Origin: Bacilli bacterium | Lineage (GTDB): Bacteria > Bacillota_I > Bacilli_A > RFN20 > CAG-449 | Reading direction: 5' to 3' | Assembly: GCA_900755065.1 (NCBI GenBank) | Contig: CAAEFC010000030.1 | Location: 1 to 64,000, forward strand | Length of the DNA: 64,000 nt | In this document: in pieces, positions 51,463 to 58,839 of the stretch | Position numbering within the stretch: the first letter of the stretch is position 1 | How the letters are laid out: each line of letters opens with the position of its first letter | Position numbers and translations under genes: made by a program | Notes under the pieces: model-generated | What the model was told of the DNA's origin: nothing | The model's database searches: none | Seen by the model: only the letters and a program-made list of their open reading frames with translations

Positions 51463-52796
51463 TAATTCAGGGAGTTCTTCAATTCCGCTTTCCGATTTTC
51501 CGCTTCGGTTTTGAAACGGAGAAGATCGTCCGCGTATTGCTTTTCAAATTCATCGAAGAAAGCGTCCTTGGCCGCATTCAGGGTCGATTCGGTTTCTTTG
51601 GCTTTCTTTTCGATCATGGAAGAAATCTCTTTCGAACTCGCTTCGAGGGTTTCCAGCGAATCGACGATGCCGTTCAGGATCGTCTGTGCGGCGTCGATGG
51701 AATCGTTCGCGGTCGTTTGAAGCGAGGTCAGCGTCCCGATCGCGGCGTCTAAGGCCTGCTCTTTCAGTTCCAGTTCTTTTTTCAGAAGGGTCAGAGACGG
51801 GCTGTCCGCGTCGATTTCGGACACTTGCTTCCGGAGTTGAATGACTTCGTTCTTACTTTCGACCATCTGGCTCCGGGTTTTCTGATAATCCGACTCCGGA
51901 TCGATCAGGGTGTCGTAACGAATCTGATCGAGCGAGGCGCCGGCCTCTTTCAGTTGATCGATCATCTTCGCGTAAACTTCGACGAAGGTCTGAGAAATTG
52001 CGTCGATTTCTCCGATCGCTTCCCGGAAAGATTCTTTTTCGGTAAAGGCGATCTTGTGGGCTTTCGCGCTGTTGTAGAGTTCTTCGAGTTGCTCGGAGAA
52101 GATCTCCGCCGTTTCCAGATGATAGAGGGAAATCACGTCGAGCAATTGCACGTACGTCAGGCTCTTCGCTTTCTCGGCGCTGAGCGTCGGATCGCACCCC
52201 ATCGCCCGTTTTTCCAATTCTTCGCGCGTGTACTTTTCGACTTTTTCGATCGTTTCATCGATGTCGTATCTGGCGCAGATATCCTCCAACGACGCGACGA
52301 TTTTTTCCTCTAAATCCGCGACGTTCTGGTTTTCTGCGGTAACCGAGACGCTGATCTTGTTGGTGTCGACGCTTGCGCTTCCTTCAATCAGATATCCGGT
52401 TTCCGATTCGACTTTCACGATGATTTCGAGGGCTTCGTCCAGCGTCTTTCCGATAAAATCTTCGCCCTGGACGATCATCTTTCCTTCGTCGTTTCCGCCG
52501 TAGACGGAGATGACTTTATTCTTTTTATCCAAGACCAGTTCGATGCTCGGATTGACGTCGATGCTGACCATTGCGTGGGCATCGTCGCCGCTCTTGTTTT
52601 TCGGCCAGAAGACGAATGTCAGCGCGCAGGCGGCCACGAGCGTTCCGCTTAATAAACAGATCAGCGTTTTCTTTTTCATAAACTTTTCTTCCTTTCGTTT
52701 GCTGAGATTCAGTTTCGCTGCGGTTTCTTCGTAGCAGTCCGGGAATCTCAAATGTTCTTCCATATACCTTTTGAATTGCTTTTCGGTTCTTTTCAT
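51462..52796 (-). CDS. RsgI-like transmembrane anti-sigma factor
   Basis: A 444-residue protein. A short cytoplasmic N-terminus (1-42) precedes one membrane helix (43-64) and an RsgI-type outside domain, V-S-I-D-V-N-P-S-I-E-L near 77. The last 250 residues are mostly coiled coil. In clostridia RsgI proteins hold SigI-type sigma factors until an outside signal is sensed, often by a carbohydrate-binding domain; here the sensor is a long coiled coil instead. Its ATG overlaps the sigma gene stop (ATGA), with GGAGG upstream. Its binding to that sigma factor is inferred from the gene pairing. Confidence 0.75.
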   Translation of the reverse strand: MKRTEKQFKRYMEEHLRFPDCYEETAAKLNLSKRKEEKFMKKKTLICLLSGTLVAACALTFVFWPKNKSGDDAHAMVSIDVNPSIELVLDKKNKVISVYGGNDEGKMIVQGEDFIGKTLDEALEIIVKVESETGYLIEGSASVDTNKISVSVTAENQNVADLEEKIVASLEDICARYDIDETIEKVEKYTREELEKRAMGCDPTLSAEKAKSLTYVQLLDVISLYHLETAEIFSEQLEELYNSAKAHKIAFTEKESFREAIGEIDAISQTFVEVYAKMIDQLKEAGASLDQIRYDTLIDPESDYQKTRSQMVESKNEVIQLRKQVSEIDADSPSLTLLKKELELKEQALDAAIGTLTSLQTTANDSIDAAQTILNGIVDSLETLEASSKEISSMIEKKAKETESTLNAAKDAFFDEFEKQYADDLLRFKTEAENRKAELKNSLN

Positions 52797-53311
52797 AACT
52801 GACCTCCGTCGAAATGTTTTTTGAGTTGCCGAATCGCTTTGTAGTAGCGCCCCTGCACCGTGTTGAGGCTCAGGTTCATTTCATCGGCGATTTCTTTGAA
52901 ATTGTAAGAGAACAGGATTTTCAAAGTGACGATTTCCGCGTCTTCCGGGGAAAGGGTCCGTTCGATCGTCAGAATAGTGTCGACATCGTCGGCGGGACTT
53001 CGGCTGACCAATCGGTTTTCGCTTTCCTCATCGAGATAGATTTGCCTCTTGTTTTTTTGTATGGCGTTGAGCGACTTGTTTTTGGCGATCGAGGTCAGAT
53101 ACGACTTCAAGGTTCCGCTTTCGTTGTATTCTTTGATGTGTTCCATCAAGGAGAGAAAAGTCTCCTGCATGATGTCTTTGGCTAGTTCTTCGTCCTTGAC
53201 GATCCGAAAAGAGATGTAATAGATCAGACGGTAGTATTCCTGATAGACGATTTCAAAAGCATATTCCTGACGGTTTTTCAGATCCGTCAAAACTTTTTGA
53301 CTGATTTTCAT
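52793..53311 (-). CDS. ECF-type RNA polymerase sigma factor
   Basis: A 172-residue sigma factor with region 2 (Y-Q-E-Y-Y-R-L-I-Y-Y-I-S near 23, D-I-M-Q-E-T-F-L near 45) and region 4 (N-F-K-E-I-A-D-E-M-N-L-S-L-N-T-V-Q-G-R near 137). Regions 1 and 3 are missing, as in extracytoplasmic function factors. GAGGTG five bases upstream supports ATG 53311. The following RsgI-like gene overlaps it and should encode its inhibitor. Target promoters are unknown; the nearby serpin and propeller genes are candidates by position only. Confidence 0.88.
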   Translation of the reverse strand: MKISQKVLTDLKNRQEYAFEIVYQEYYRLIYYISFRIVKDEELAKDIMQETFLSLMEHIKEYNESGTLKSYLTSIAKNKSLNAIQKNKRQIYLDEESENRLVSRSPADDVDTILTIERTLSPEDAEIVTLKILFSYNFKEIADEMNLSLNTVQGRYYKAIRQLKKHFDGGQL

Positions 53312-53451
53312 GGGTGCACCTCGGGAAGGCCTTGTTTCGACCTCCTCACCCAATATAACAGACGAACGGCGAAAATTATTTTAAAAACAATAATTTTTTT
53401 GATATTCGATTCAACTTCTAATTTTTTTCGCCGTTTGATACAATAAAGCGT

Positions 53452-54417
53452 ATGAAAAAGATCAGAAGCCTGTTGAAAATGACCTATGAAGAACGAATGG
53501 TGCTGACGACGATCCTCTCGTTGTCCGGCGGCGTGATTCTCGCCGTGGGTAAAATCGTCGCCGGATTGTTCTCGGATCTCATTCTCTTCGCTCTGGGCGT
53601 TTTCAACCTGCTTCTGCTTCTGGCCAAATTGCAATGCCTGATCGGAATCAAAAAAGGAGAGAACAATTTTTACGCGCGGAATCTTTCGGTTGCCGTCCTG
53701 CTTTTCATCGCCGGCGTCGTTTATATCGCTTACGTCGTTTCCGATTTGATTCTCGCGTATCCGGACAAGGTGTACACGCGTTTTACCTCCATCGCGATTA
53801 CGGCGATTGCCTTTTTGGAAATGGGATTGGCGATCCGCGGCCTGGTGAAAACCAAGTATCGGGGACATTATTACCGGGATATCAAGATCATCAGCCTGAT
53901 TTCCGCGATGACGGCGATGATGACCGCGCAGATCGCCTTGCTCTCCTTTTCTTCCGAAGAGGATATGTCGGTCTACAACAGTTACGTCGGCATCGCCGTC
54001 GGGGTAATCACGCTTCTGTTAGCGATTTACGTGTACTTCGCGCCGGAAATATCTCTCTCCGATCGGAGTCATCAGGTTTTTCGTCCCCGAAACGCGAACG
54101 TGCCTTTTCTTCCCGACGGAGAGATCCTCTTGGTTTCGAGTCGGATCTACGGCGATTACGTGTTTCGTTTCGAGCGGAAAGACAGCCTACTGGAAGGCGA
54201 TATCGTCAGGAAACCCGGTCTTCTCAGAAGAATGCCTCTGGGGGCGAAAATCGTCTGCGCCGTTCTTTCCGAAATTTTGATTTTCGTCTGGCTGATCGGC
54301 TATTTCATTACCTTTTTCCGCACGCTCAACCTCCCTCTGAAACTGCAAAAGCGAATGGAAGAAAGCGGATTTGAAAAAATCGAAGAATCGGAAAAAGAAG
54401 CCTTGACAAAGGGCTAA
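53452..54417 (+). CDS. Polytopic membrane protein, unknown
   Basis: A 321-residue protein with about seven membrane helices: pairs near 20-60, 75-128 and 147-196, and a last one near 268-292. Between 200 and 265 is a cytoplasmic loop. No family recognised. TACAAT lies seven bases before the ATG and no ribosome site is seen, so translation may be from a leaderless RNA. A long hairpin covers the stop codon. Confidence 0.6.
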   Translation: MKKIRSLLKMTYEERMVLTTILSLSGGVILAVGKIVAGLFSDLILFALGVFNLLLLLAKLQCLIGIKKGENNFYARNLSVAVLLFIAGVVYIAYVVSDLILAYPDKVYTRFTSIAITAIAFLEMGLAIRGLVKTKYRGHYYRDIKIISLISAMTAMMTAQIALLSFSSEEDMSVYNSYVGIAVGVITLLLAIYVYFAPEISLSDRSHQVFRPRNANVPFLPDGEILLVSSRIYGDYVFRFERKDSLLEGDIVRKPGLLRRMPLGAKIVCAVLSEILIFVWLIGYFITFFRTLNLPLKLQKRMEESGFEKIEESEKEALTKG

Positions 54418-54440
54418 CGGTTCGCTGAACCGTTAACCCG
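54411..54440 (+). terminator. Long hairpin spanning the stop codon (terminator or attenuator)
   Basis: GGGCTAACGGTTC pairs with GAACCGTTAACCC around loop GCT, about 12 pairs. No T run follows, so it may slow rather than stop transcription into the next genes. Confidence 0.45.
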
Positions 54441-54482
54441 AAAGGGCTTCGGATATGCTATCGTGATCATGGAGGTGATACG

Positions 54483-54968
54483 ATGGCGGAAGAAAGTTTT
54501 GACGGTCTGATCAATGCGATTCAGAACGCGTTTATTCGCGTGAACCAAATGGCGGAAAGTCAGCATCTCGATCTGATCAGCCAGTATTTCGACGAAAAGA
54601 ATCAACCGATCTGCGTCGAATTTGTTTATCCTTACGTCGATGCGACGGGAGAGTCCGCGGAAAAGAAAATCCGGATACCGAAACTGTGCTTAGTGCCGAT
54701 TTCTTCTTTGAAACTGAGCGAAATCAGCGTGGATTTCAAGGTTCGTCTGGCCGGAAAGGTGTCTTTGAAAACGGGAGAAAGCGAAATTCCGAAACAGGTC
54801 GACCGTCTGCTGAAAAGCGATCGGGAGCGATCGTTTCTGGGCTATATCCCGTCGGGCAGAAGAAATCACGAGGAAAGTTATGCGAACATCGTCCTGAAAT
54901 TTCAATCGGAAGATCCGCCGGAAGGATTGATGCGCATTCAGGACGAGTTAATCAGGGTTACCGCATAA
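54483..54968 (+). CDS. DUF2589-like protein A, unknown
   Basis: A 161-residue protein with no signal peptide. The segment near 65-89 (I-P-K-L-C-L-V-P-I-S-S-L-K-L-S-E-I) is laid out like the segment of the next protein near 84-108, so the two are probably distant paralogues. A perfect GGAGGTGAT lies before the ATG. It is the first of four closely spaced genes (gaps of 12, 2 and 3 bases). Confidence 0.6.
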   Translation: MAEESFDGLINAIQNAFIRVNQMAESQHLDLISQYFDEKNQPICVEFVYPYVDATGESAEKKIRIPKLCLVPISSLKLSEISVDFKVRLAGKVSLKTGESEIPKQVDRLLKSDRERSFLGYIPSGRRNHEESYANIVLKFQSEDPPEGLMRIQDELIRVTA

Positions 54969-54980
54969 AGGAGGAAGAAT

Positions 54981-55562
54981 ATGGCAACGGAAATACAGAA
55001 TCAGTTTACCGGTCTGGACATGGCCGCGTTGATCGGAGGACCTTTGAAAGCGGTCTGTTCCGCGCAGGCGATGCTTGCGGTTTCGACAGCAGATTTCATC
55101 ACCGATGTGTGCATGGAAAAGGATTCCGAAGGCAAACCGACATCGCTTTCGACGGCGAATTTCGCTTTCGACCGCGTCGTTACGAATTCGGAAACAGGGG
55201 CGATTTCGACGGAAAAAGTCAATATGAGCATTCCGATTCTTTCCATCGTCAATGTGCCGAATCTGGAAATCGACGATGTGAAAATCGTTTTCGACATGGA
55301 AGTGAAAGAAACCACGTCGCATGAAGAAAAGAAAGATAAAGAGGGAAAACTCGACGCCGACGCGCATTTGAAAATCGGGCCGTTCAACATGAACGTGAAA
55401 GTGTCGGGTTCGGTCTCCTGCCACGAAGCCAACACGCGAAGCACCGACAATTCGGCGAAGTACCACGTCGAAGTGCACGCGAGCAACGGCCCTTTGCCGG
55501 AAGGCCTTTCCCGCGTACTGGACATTCTGGCGGGTTCGATCGCCCCGATCGGCGGCAAGTAG
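54981..55562 (+). CDS. DUF2589 domain protein B
   Basis: A 193-residue protein. G-G-P-L-K-A-V-C-S-A-Q-A near 19 and I-P-I-L-S-I-V-N-V-P-N-L near 84 match DUF2589, a bacterial family with no known function. It has charged middle repeats, and the C-terminus is conserved-looking. AAAGGAGGA precedes the ATG. Pairing of DUF2589 genes is common; here A and B are adjacent. Confidence 0.7.
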   Translation: MATEIQNQFTGLDMAALIGGPLKAVCSAQAMLAVSTADFITDVCMEKDSEGKPTSLSTANFAFDRVVTNSETGAISTEKVNMSIPILSIVNVPNLEIDDVKIVFDMEVKETTSHEEKKDKEGKLDADAHLKIGPFNMNVKVSGSVSCHEANTRSTDNSAKYHVEVHASNGPLPEGLSRVLDILAGSIAPIGGK

Positions 55563-55564
55563 CG

Positions 55565-55831
55565 GTGCGCGAGGAAAAAAACGTCTTTTCCTATCCGGAA
55601 ATCGTCTACGTCCGAAGAGTCGTCGTCGGAAACAGCCGTCCCGACAAATGGCTGAGCGAGGCGGAGATCGCAAAGCAACAGGAGGAAGTGAACCGTCTTC
55701 TGAATGAATTTCCCCGGGGACGGATCATCGGTCTTGAAAAAAACGTGTATTTGCTGAATTGGGGAGAGCATCAGGCGATCGTTCAGTATTTGGTTTACAT
55801 CGGATTTACCAAAAGAATCGGAAAGGAGTAA
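55565..55831 (+). CDS. Small hypothetical protein in the DUF2589 cluster
   Basis: An 88-residue basic/acidic mixed protein starting at GTG, two bases after protein B; translation is probably coupled since no ribosome site is seen. W-L-S-E-A-E-I-A-K-Q-Q-E-E-V-N-R-L-L near 29 is a helix. No family recognised. Confidence 0.55.
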   Translation: MREEKNVFSYPEIVYVRRVVVGNSRPDKWLSEAEIAKQQEEVNRLLNEFPRGRIIGLEKNVYLLNWGEHQAIVQYLVYIGFTKRIGKE

Positions 55832-55834
55832 AAA

Positions 55835-56836
55835 ATGCATTTTGTAACGGTTTATTTCGACGGCGAAGGTCCGAATCGGGAAGACAGGTATTCGATTCTT
55901 CTGCCCTGCGTGTGGAAAGAAAGCGGTCTGTCCGATACGATTTTCCGGAAACTGATGAATAATTACGGCGAAAGTTGTTTCGATATCGACGAAGTTTTCG
56001 ATGAGATCGAAGGCGATCCGTCGGAAAACCTCATCGTTTTGCTGGAAGAAGACGATCTGGAAAGGGTCAAATCGAAGATTCTCCGCTTTATCCTGAACAT
56101 GGAGTTTCTTTTGGAATGGCTCTTCTGCTCAGATGAATTGGACGAAATCGTCGCGTTCGCCACGAACGGCGAATGCACGTCCTATTCGGAATACAAATTG
56201 GAGAAGAAGGAAGCCTCGACGGCGGATTTTTACATCGGGAACATCGGAGGGCGGTTTGTCTATCGGTATCGGAATACACTTCGTTTCGATCTCTGTTATC
56301 CGTTCTACGACGGAGGAAAACGGCCGTTGAATCCAACCGCATTCAATCAGGCGTGCCTGGCGATTCTTCAAGAAGAAGATGTGGCGGACGTCCCGCATTC
56401 GGTTTCTGCGTTTCTGAACTGGTTCACCGAAAACTGCATGGAATTTGAAGACTGGTTCGACGCGATCGGCGAAGACGAATTCGATGGTTACTGGAACAAC
56501 GCGAAAGACCGACGCGTCATCGAACTTCTGCGCCGTTTTCCGAGAGGAAATCACGAATGGCTGATGGTTTCCCGAACCGATCGGTTCAAGAAAATGGGCG
56601 TTTCCGCGAAGATGCTCGACGATCTGGTGACGCCGACCAAAGACCTGCTTTTCAAATCGGGCGGAAGACACGGAGGAAAGCGAAGCGGAACTTTCCACCT
56701 CGCCCTGAAAAATCGGATCGATGGCGCCGGAGATTGCGACGGGTTGTTTGCCAGACTGAAAGCCTTGATCGCGGAATGGGTCGAAAGCAAAGATGAAACG
56801 AAAAAACTGACGGACCTGATCGACCATTATCGGTAA
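55835..56836 (+). CDS. Hypothetical protein in the DUF2589 cluster
   Basis: A 333-residue, acidic, soluble protein. No signal, membrane or nucleotide-binding motif is visible. The N-terminal 100 residues look alpha/beta and the middle has many aromatic residues (F-V-Y-R-Y-R-N-T-L-R-F-D-L-C-Y near 145). The C-terminal 110 residues are helical and charged. AAAGGAG precedes the ATG. It ends the four-gene unit; 87 bases follow before the flavin reductase-like gene. Confidence 0.55.
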   Translation: MHFVTVYFDGEGPNREDRYSILLPCVWKESGLSDTIFRKLMNNYGESCFDIDEVFDEIEGDPSENLIVLLEEDDLERVKSKILRFILNMEFLLEWLFCSDELDEIVAFATNGECTSYSEYKLEKKEASTADFYIGNIGGRFVYRYRNTLRFDLCYPFYDGGKRPLNPTAFNQACLAILQEEDVADVPHSVSAFLNWFTENCMEFEDWFDAIGEDEFDGYWNNAKDRRVIELLRRFPRGNHEWLMVSRTDRFKKMGVSAKMLDDLVTPTKDLLFKSGGRHGGKRSGTFHLALKNRIDGAGDCDGLFARLKALIAEWVESKDETKKLTDLIDHYR

Positions 56837-56923
56837 GCGCGAAAGAAAGCAAGCCCTTGTATTTTTGGTGGATTGCAGGGAAAAGGCGCGGTATAATGAA
56901 AGCGGAAAGTCGAGGAAATCAAA

Positions 56924-57481
56924 ATGAGAAAGAATCTGGGCGCGAAAACTTACCTTTATCCTCTTCCGGTTCTGATTATCGGAACGTATGACGAAGAAGG
57001 AAATCCCGATGCGATGAATGCCGCGTGGGGCGGAATCAGCGATTACAATCAAATCGTCCTTTCTCTGGCGTCCGAGCATAAGACGACGAAGAACATCCGG
57101 TCGAAAAAGGCCTTCACGGTCAGTTTCGGTACGGAAGAACATCTGATCGGTGAAGATTATGTCGGCATCGTCTCCGGGAACGAAGTCAAGGATAAGTTCG
57201 TCAAAGCGGGATTTCACGTTCTTGCGAGCGAATTCGTCGACGCGCCTTTGATTGCCGAATTGCCGATGGCTTTGGAATGCCGTCTGATAAAAGAGAGCGA
57301 AGACGGCCTGTTTTTCGGCGAAATCGTCAACGTCAGCGTCGACGCATCTTTCATCGACGAAAACGGAAAAATCGACCCGTCGAAGATGGGATTCGTCTCT
57401 TACGATCCGGTCAATCACGACTATCTCCGCGTCGGAGGAGTCGCCGGGAAAGCCTTCTTTGAAGGAAAAAAGCGAAAGTAA
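56924..57481 (+). CDS. Flavin reductase family/FMN-binding protein
   Basis: A 185-residue split-barrel flavoprotein. P-L-P-V-L-I-I-G-T-Y near 14, the motif N-A-A-W-G-G near 33 and the C-terminal H-D-Y-L-R-V-G near 167 match the flavin reductase-like family. It probably binds FMN and reduces a small substrate or flavin. GAGG lies nine bases before the ATG. Convergent with the TetR gene, which begins after one base. Confidence 0.85.
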   Translation: MRKNLGAKTYLYPLPVLIIGTYDEEGNPDAMNAAWGGISDYNQIVLSLASEHKTTKNIRSKKAFTVSFGTEEHLIGEDYVGIVSGNEVKDKFVKAGFHVLASEFVDAPLIAELPMALECRLIKESEDGLFFGEIVNVSVDASFIDENGKIDPSKMGFVSYDPVNHDYLRVGGVAGKAFFEGKKRK

Positions 57482-57482
57482 A

Positions 57483-58007
57483 TCAGATCGTCTGCCGGAT
57501 ATAGGAAATGAAGTTGTCGATGATTTCGCATTCGTCCATCGCGCAATCGTCGAGAATCCACGATTTGAACACGCCGCTGGCGCCGTTGAGAATGAACGAA
57601 AAATAATACTTCGTAAACGTCGATTTTTTGGAATCGCCCAGCGAAGCGATCATCAGTTTGTCGATTTTGTTTTTGAATTTGTTCTCGAAATGATCGTCGG
57701 TTTTTAAGAGAAGAAGTTTGAAGACGGCGCAGTTTTTCTTAATAAAGCGGGCGATTTCCGTGCATTTTTCTTTGATGTTGTCGGCGTGAAAACCCAGACA
57801 GATGCGAAAGATCGGTTCGATCTGCTCTTCCTCGATCTGATCGATCAGATCGTTGATGTCGGCAAAATGAAGATAGAACGTCGAACGGCTGACGTTGGCT
57901 TTGTTGCAGATATCGATGACTTTGATCTCGCTGATCTTCTTGGTTCTGATCAGGGAAATCAGCGCTTTTTTGATCGAAGAAACGGTTTTGATCGGCCGAC
58001 GGTCCAT
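57483..58007 (-). CDS. TetR/AcrR family regulator
   Basis: A 174-residue repressor-like protein. The N-terminal helix-turn-helix D-I-C-N-K-A-N-V-S-R-S-T-F-Y-L-H-F near 33 is of the TetR type; the C-terminal ligand domain resembles TetR_C-like clostridial regulators. ATG 58007 has AGAGGTG upstream. It diverges from an ABC transporter operon; a palindrome between them (58034-58061) probably is its operator, so it would control itself and the transporter. Confidence 0.88.
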   Translation of the reverse strand: MDRRPIKTVSSIKKALISLIRTKKISEIKVIDICNKANVSRSTFYLHFADINDLIDQIEEEQIEPIFRICLGFHADNIKEKCTEIARFIKKNCAVFKLLLLKTDDHFENKFKNKIDKLMIASLGDSKKSTFTKYYFSFILNGASGVFKSWILDDCAMDECEIIDNFISYIRQTI

Positions 58008-58033
58008 AGAAAACACCTCTTGCACATATTATA

Positions 58034-58061
58034 AACATTTGTCCATTAAAAGACAAGTGTT
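58034..58061. promoter_or_regulatory. Operator-like inverted repeat for the TetR regulator
   Basis: AACATTTGTC (58034-58043) and GACAAGTGTT (58052-58061) match at nine of ten positions around an eight-base centre, in the 120-base gap between the divergent genes. Confidence 0.6.
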
Positions 58062-58127
58062 GCGTCGATGTGCTTTTTTATTGCAGAGATTTTAAGCATA
58101 ATGACCTTAATCGAGGAGGACGGCGCG

Positions 58128-58835
58128 ATGAACGAATATGTGATTGAAACGGAAAACGTGTGCAAAGAGTACGCGGTCGGCGAGCAGAAGATCGTCGCCA
58201 ATTCAGATATCAGCATCCGGATCCGACACGGTGAATTCTGCGTGATCGTCGGTCCTTCCGGCTCGGGAAAGACGACGCTTCTGAATCTTCTCGGCGGCAT
58301 GGACCGGATCTCCGGCGGGAAGATTCTCGTCGACGGAGAAGATATCGGCCGGTACGATGACAGGAAACTGACGCTTTTCAGGAGAAACTCGATCGGTTTC
58401 GTCTTTCAGTTTTATAACCTGATGAGCAATCTCACGGCGTTAGACAATGTGGAAATCGCCGCGGAAATCTGCGCGCAGCCTCTGAATTCGGCGGAGGTTC
58501 TGAAAAAGGTGGGGCTTGAAGAGCGGGCCGACAACTTTCCTTCCCAACTGTCCGGCGGCGAGCAACAGCGCGTGGCGATCGCCAGAGCCATCGCGAAAAA
58601 TCCCAAACTCCTTTTGTGCGACGAACCGACGGGGGCTCTGGACTACCAGACCGGAAAGAAAATCCTGGCCTTGCTTCACGAGATATCCAGAACGATGGAC
58701 AAAACGGTGATCGTGATCACCCATAACAGCGCGTTGACGGCGATGGCCGATCACGTCATCTGCCTGAAAAACGGCACGGTCATCAAAGACGAGTACAATT
58801 CCCATCCGGTTCCGATCGCGGAGATTGAGTGGTGA
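58128..58835 (+). CDS. ABC transporter ATP-binding protein, MacB/LolD type
   Basis: A 235-residue ATPase. Walker [10 protein letters not shown] is near 40, the signature [10 protein letters not shown] near 143, Walker [13 protein letters not shown] near 166. The subtype, with the T-G-A-L-D ending and Q-F-Y-N-L Q-loop, is that of MacB and peptide-resistance transporters. It pairs with the FtsX-like permease four bases downstream. AGGAGGA precedes the ATG. Substrate unknown; peptide antibiotics are frequent for this type. Confidence 0.92.
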   Translation: MNEYVIETENVCKEYAVGEQKIVANSDISIRIRHGEFCVIVGPSGSGKTTLLNLLGGMDRISGGKILVDGEDIGRYDDRKLTLFRRNSIGFVFQFYNLMSNLTALDNVEIAAEICAQPLNSAEVLKKVGLEERADNFPSQLSGGEQQRVAIARAIAKNPKLLLCDEPTGALDYQTGKKILALLHEISRTMDKTVIVITHNSALTAMADHVICLKNGTVIKDEYNSHPVPIAEIEW

Positions 58836-58839
58836 GCGT

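Noticed and set aside
56129..57418. 429-codon minus-strand frame across 55.8-57.5 kb genes
   Set aside because: Mirrors real plus-strand genes with good ribosome sites and has biased composition.
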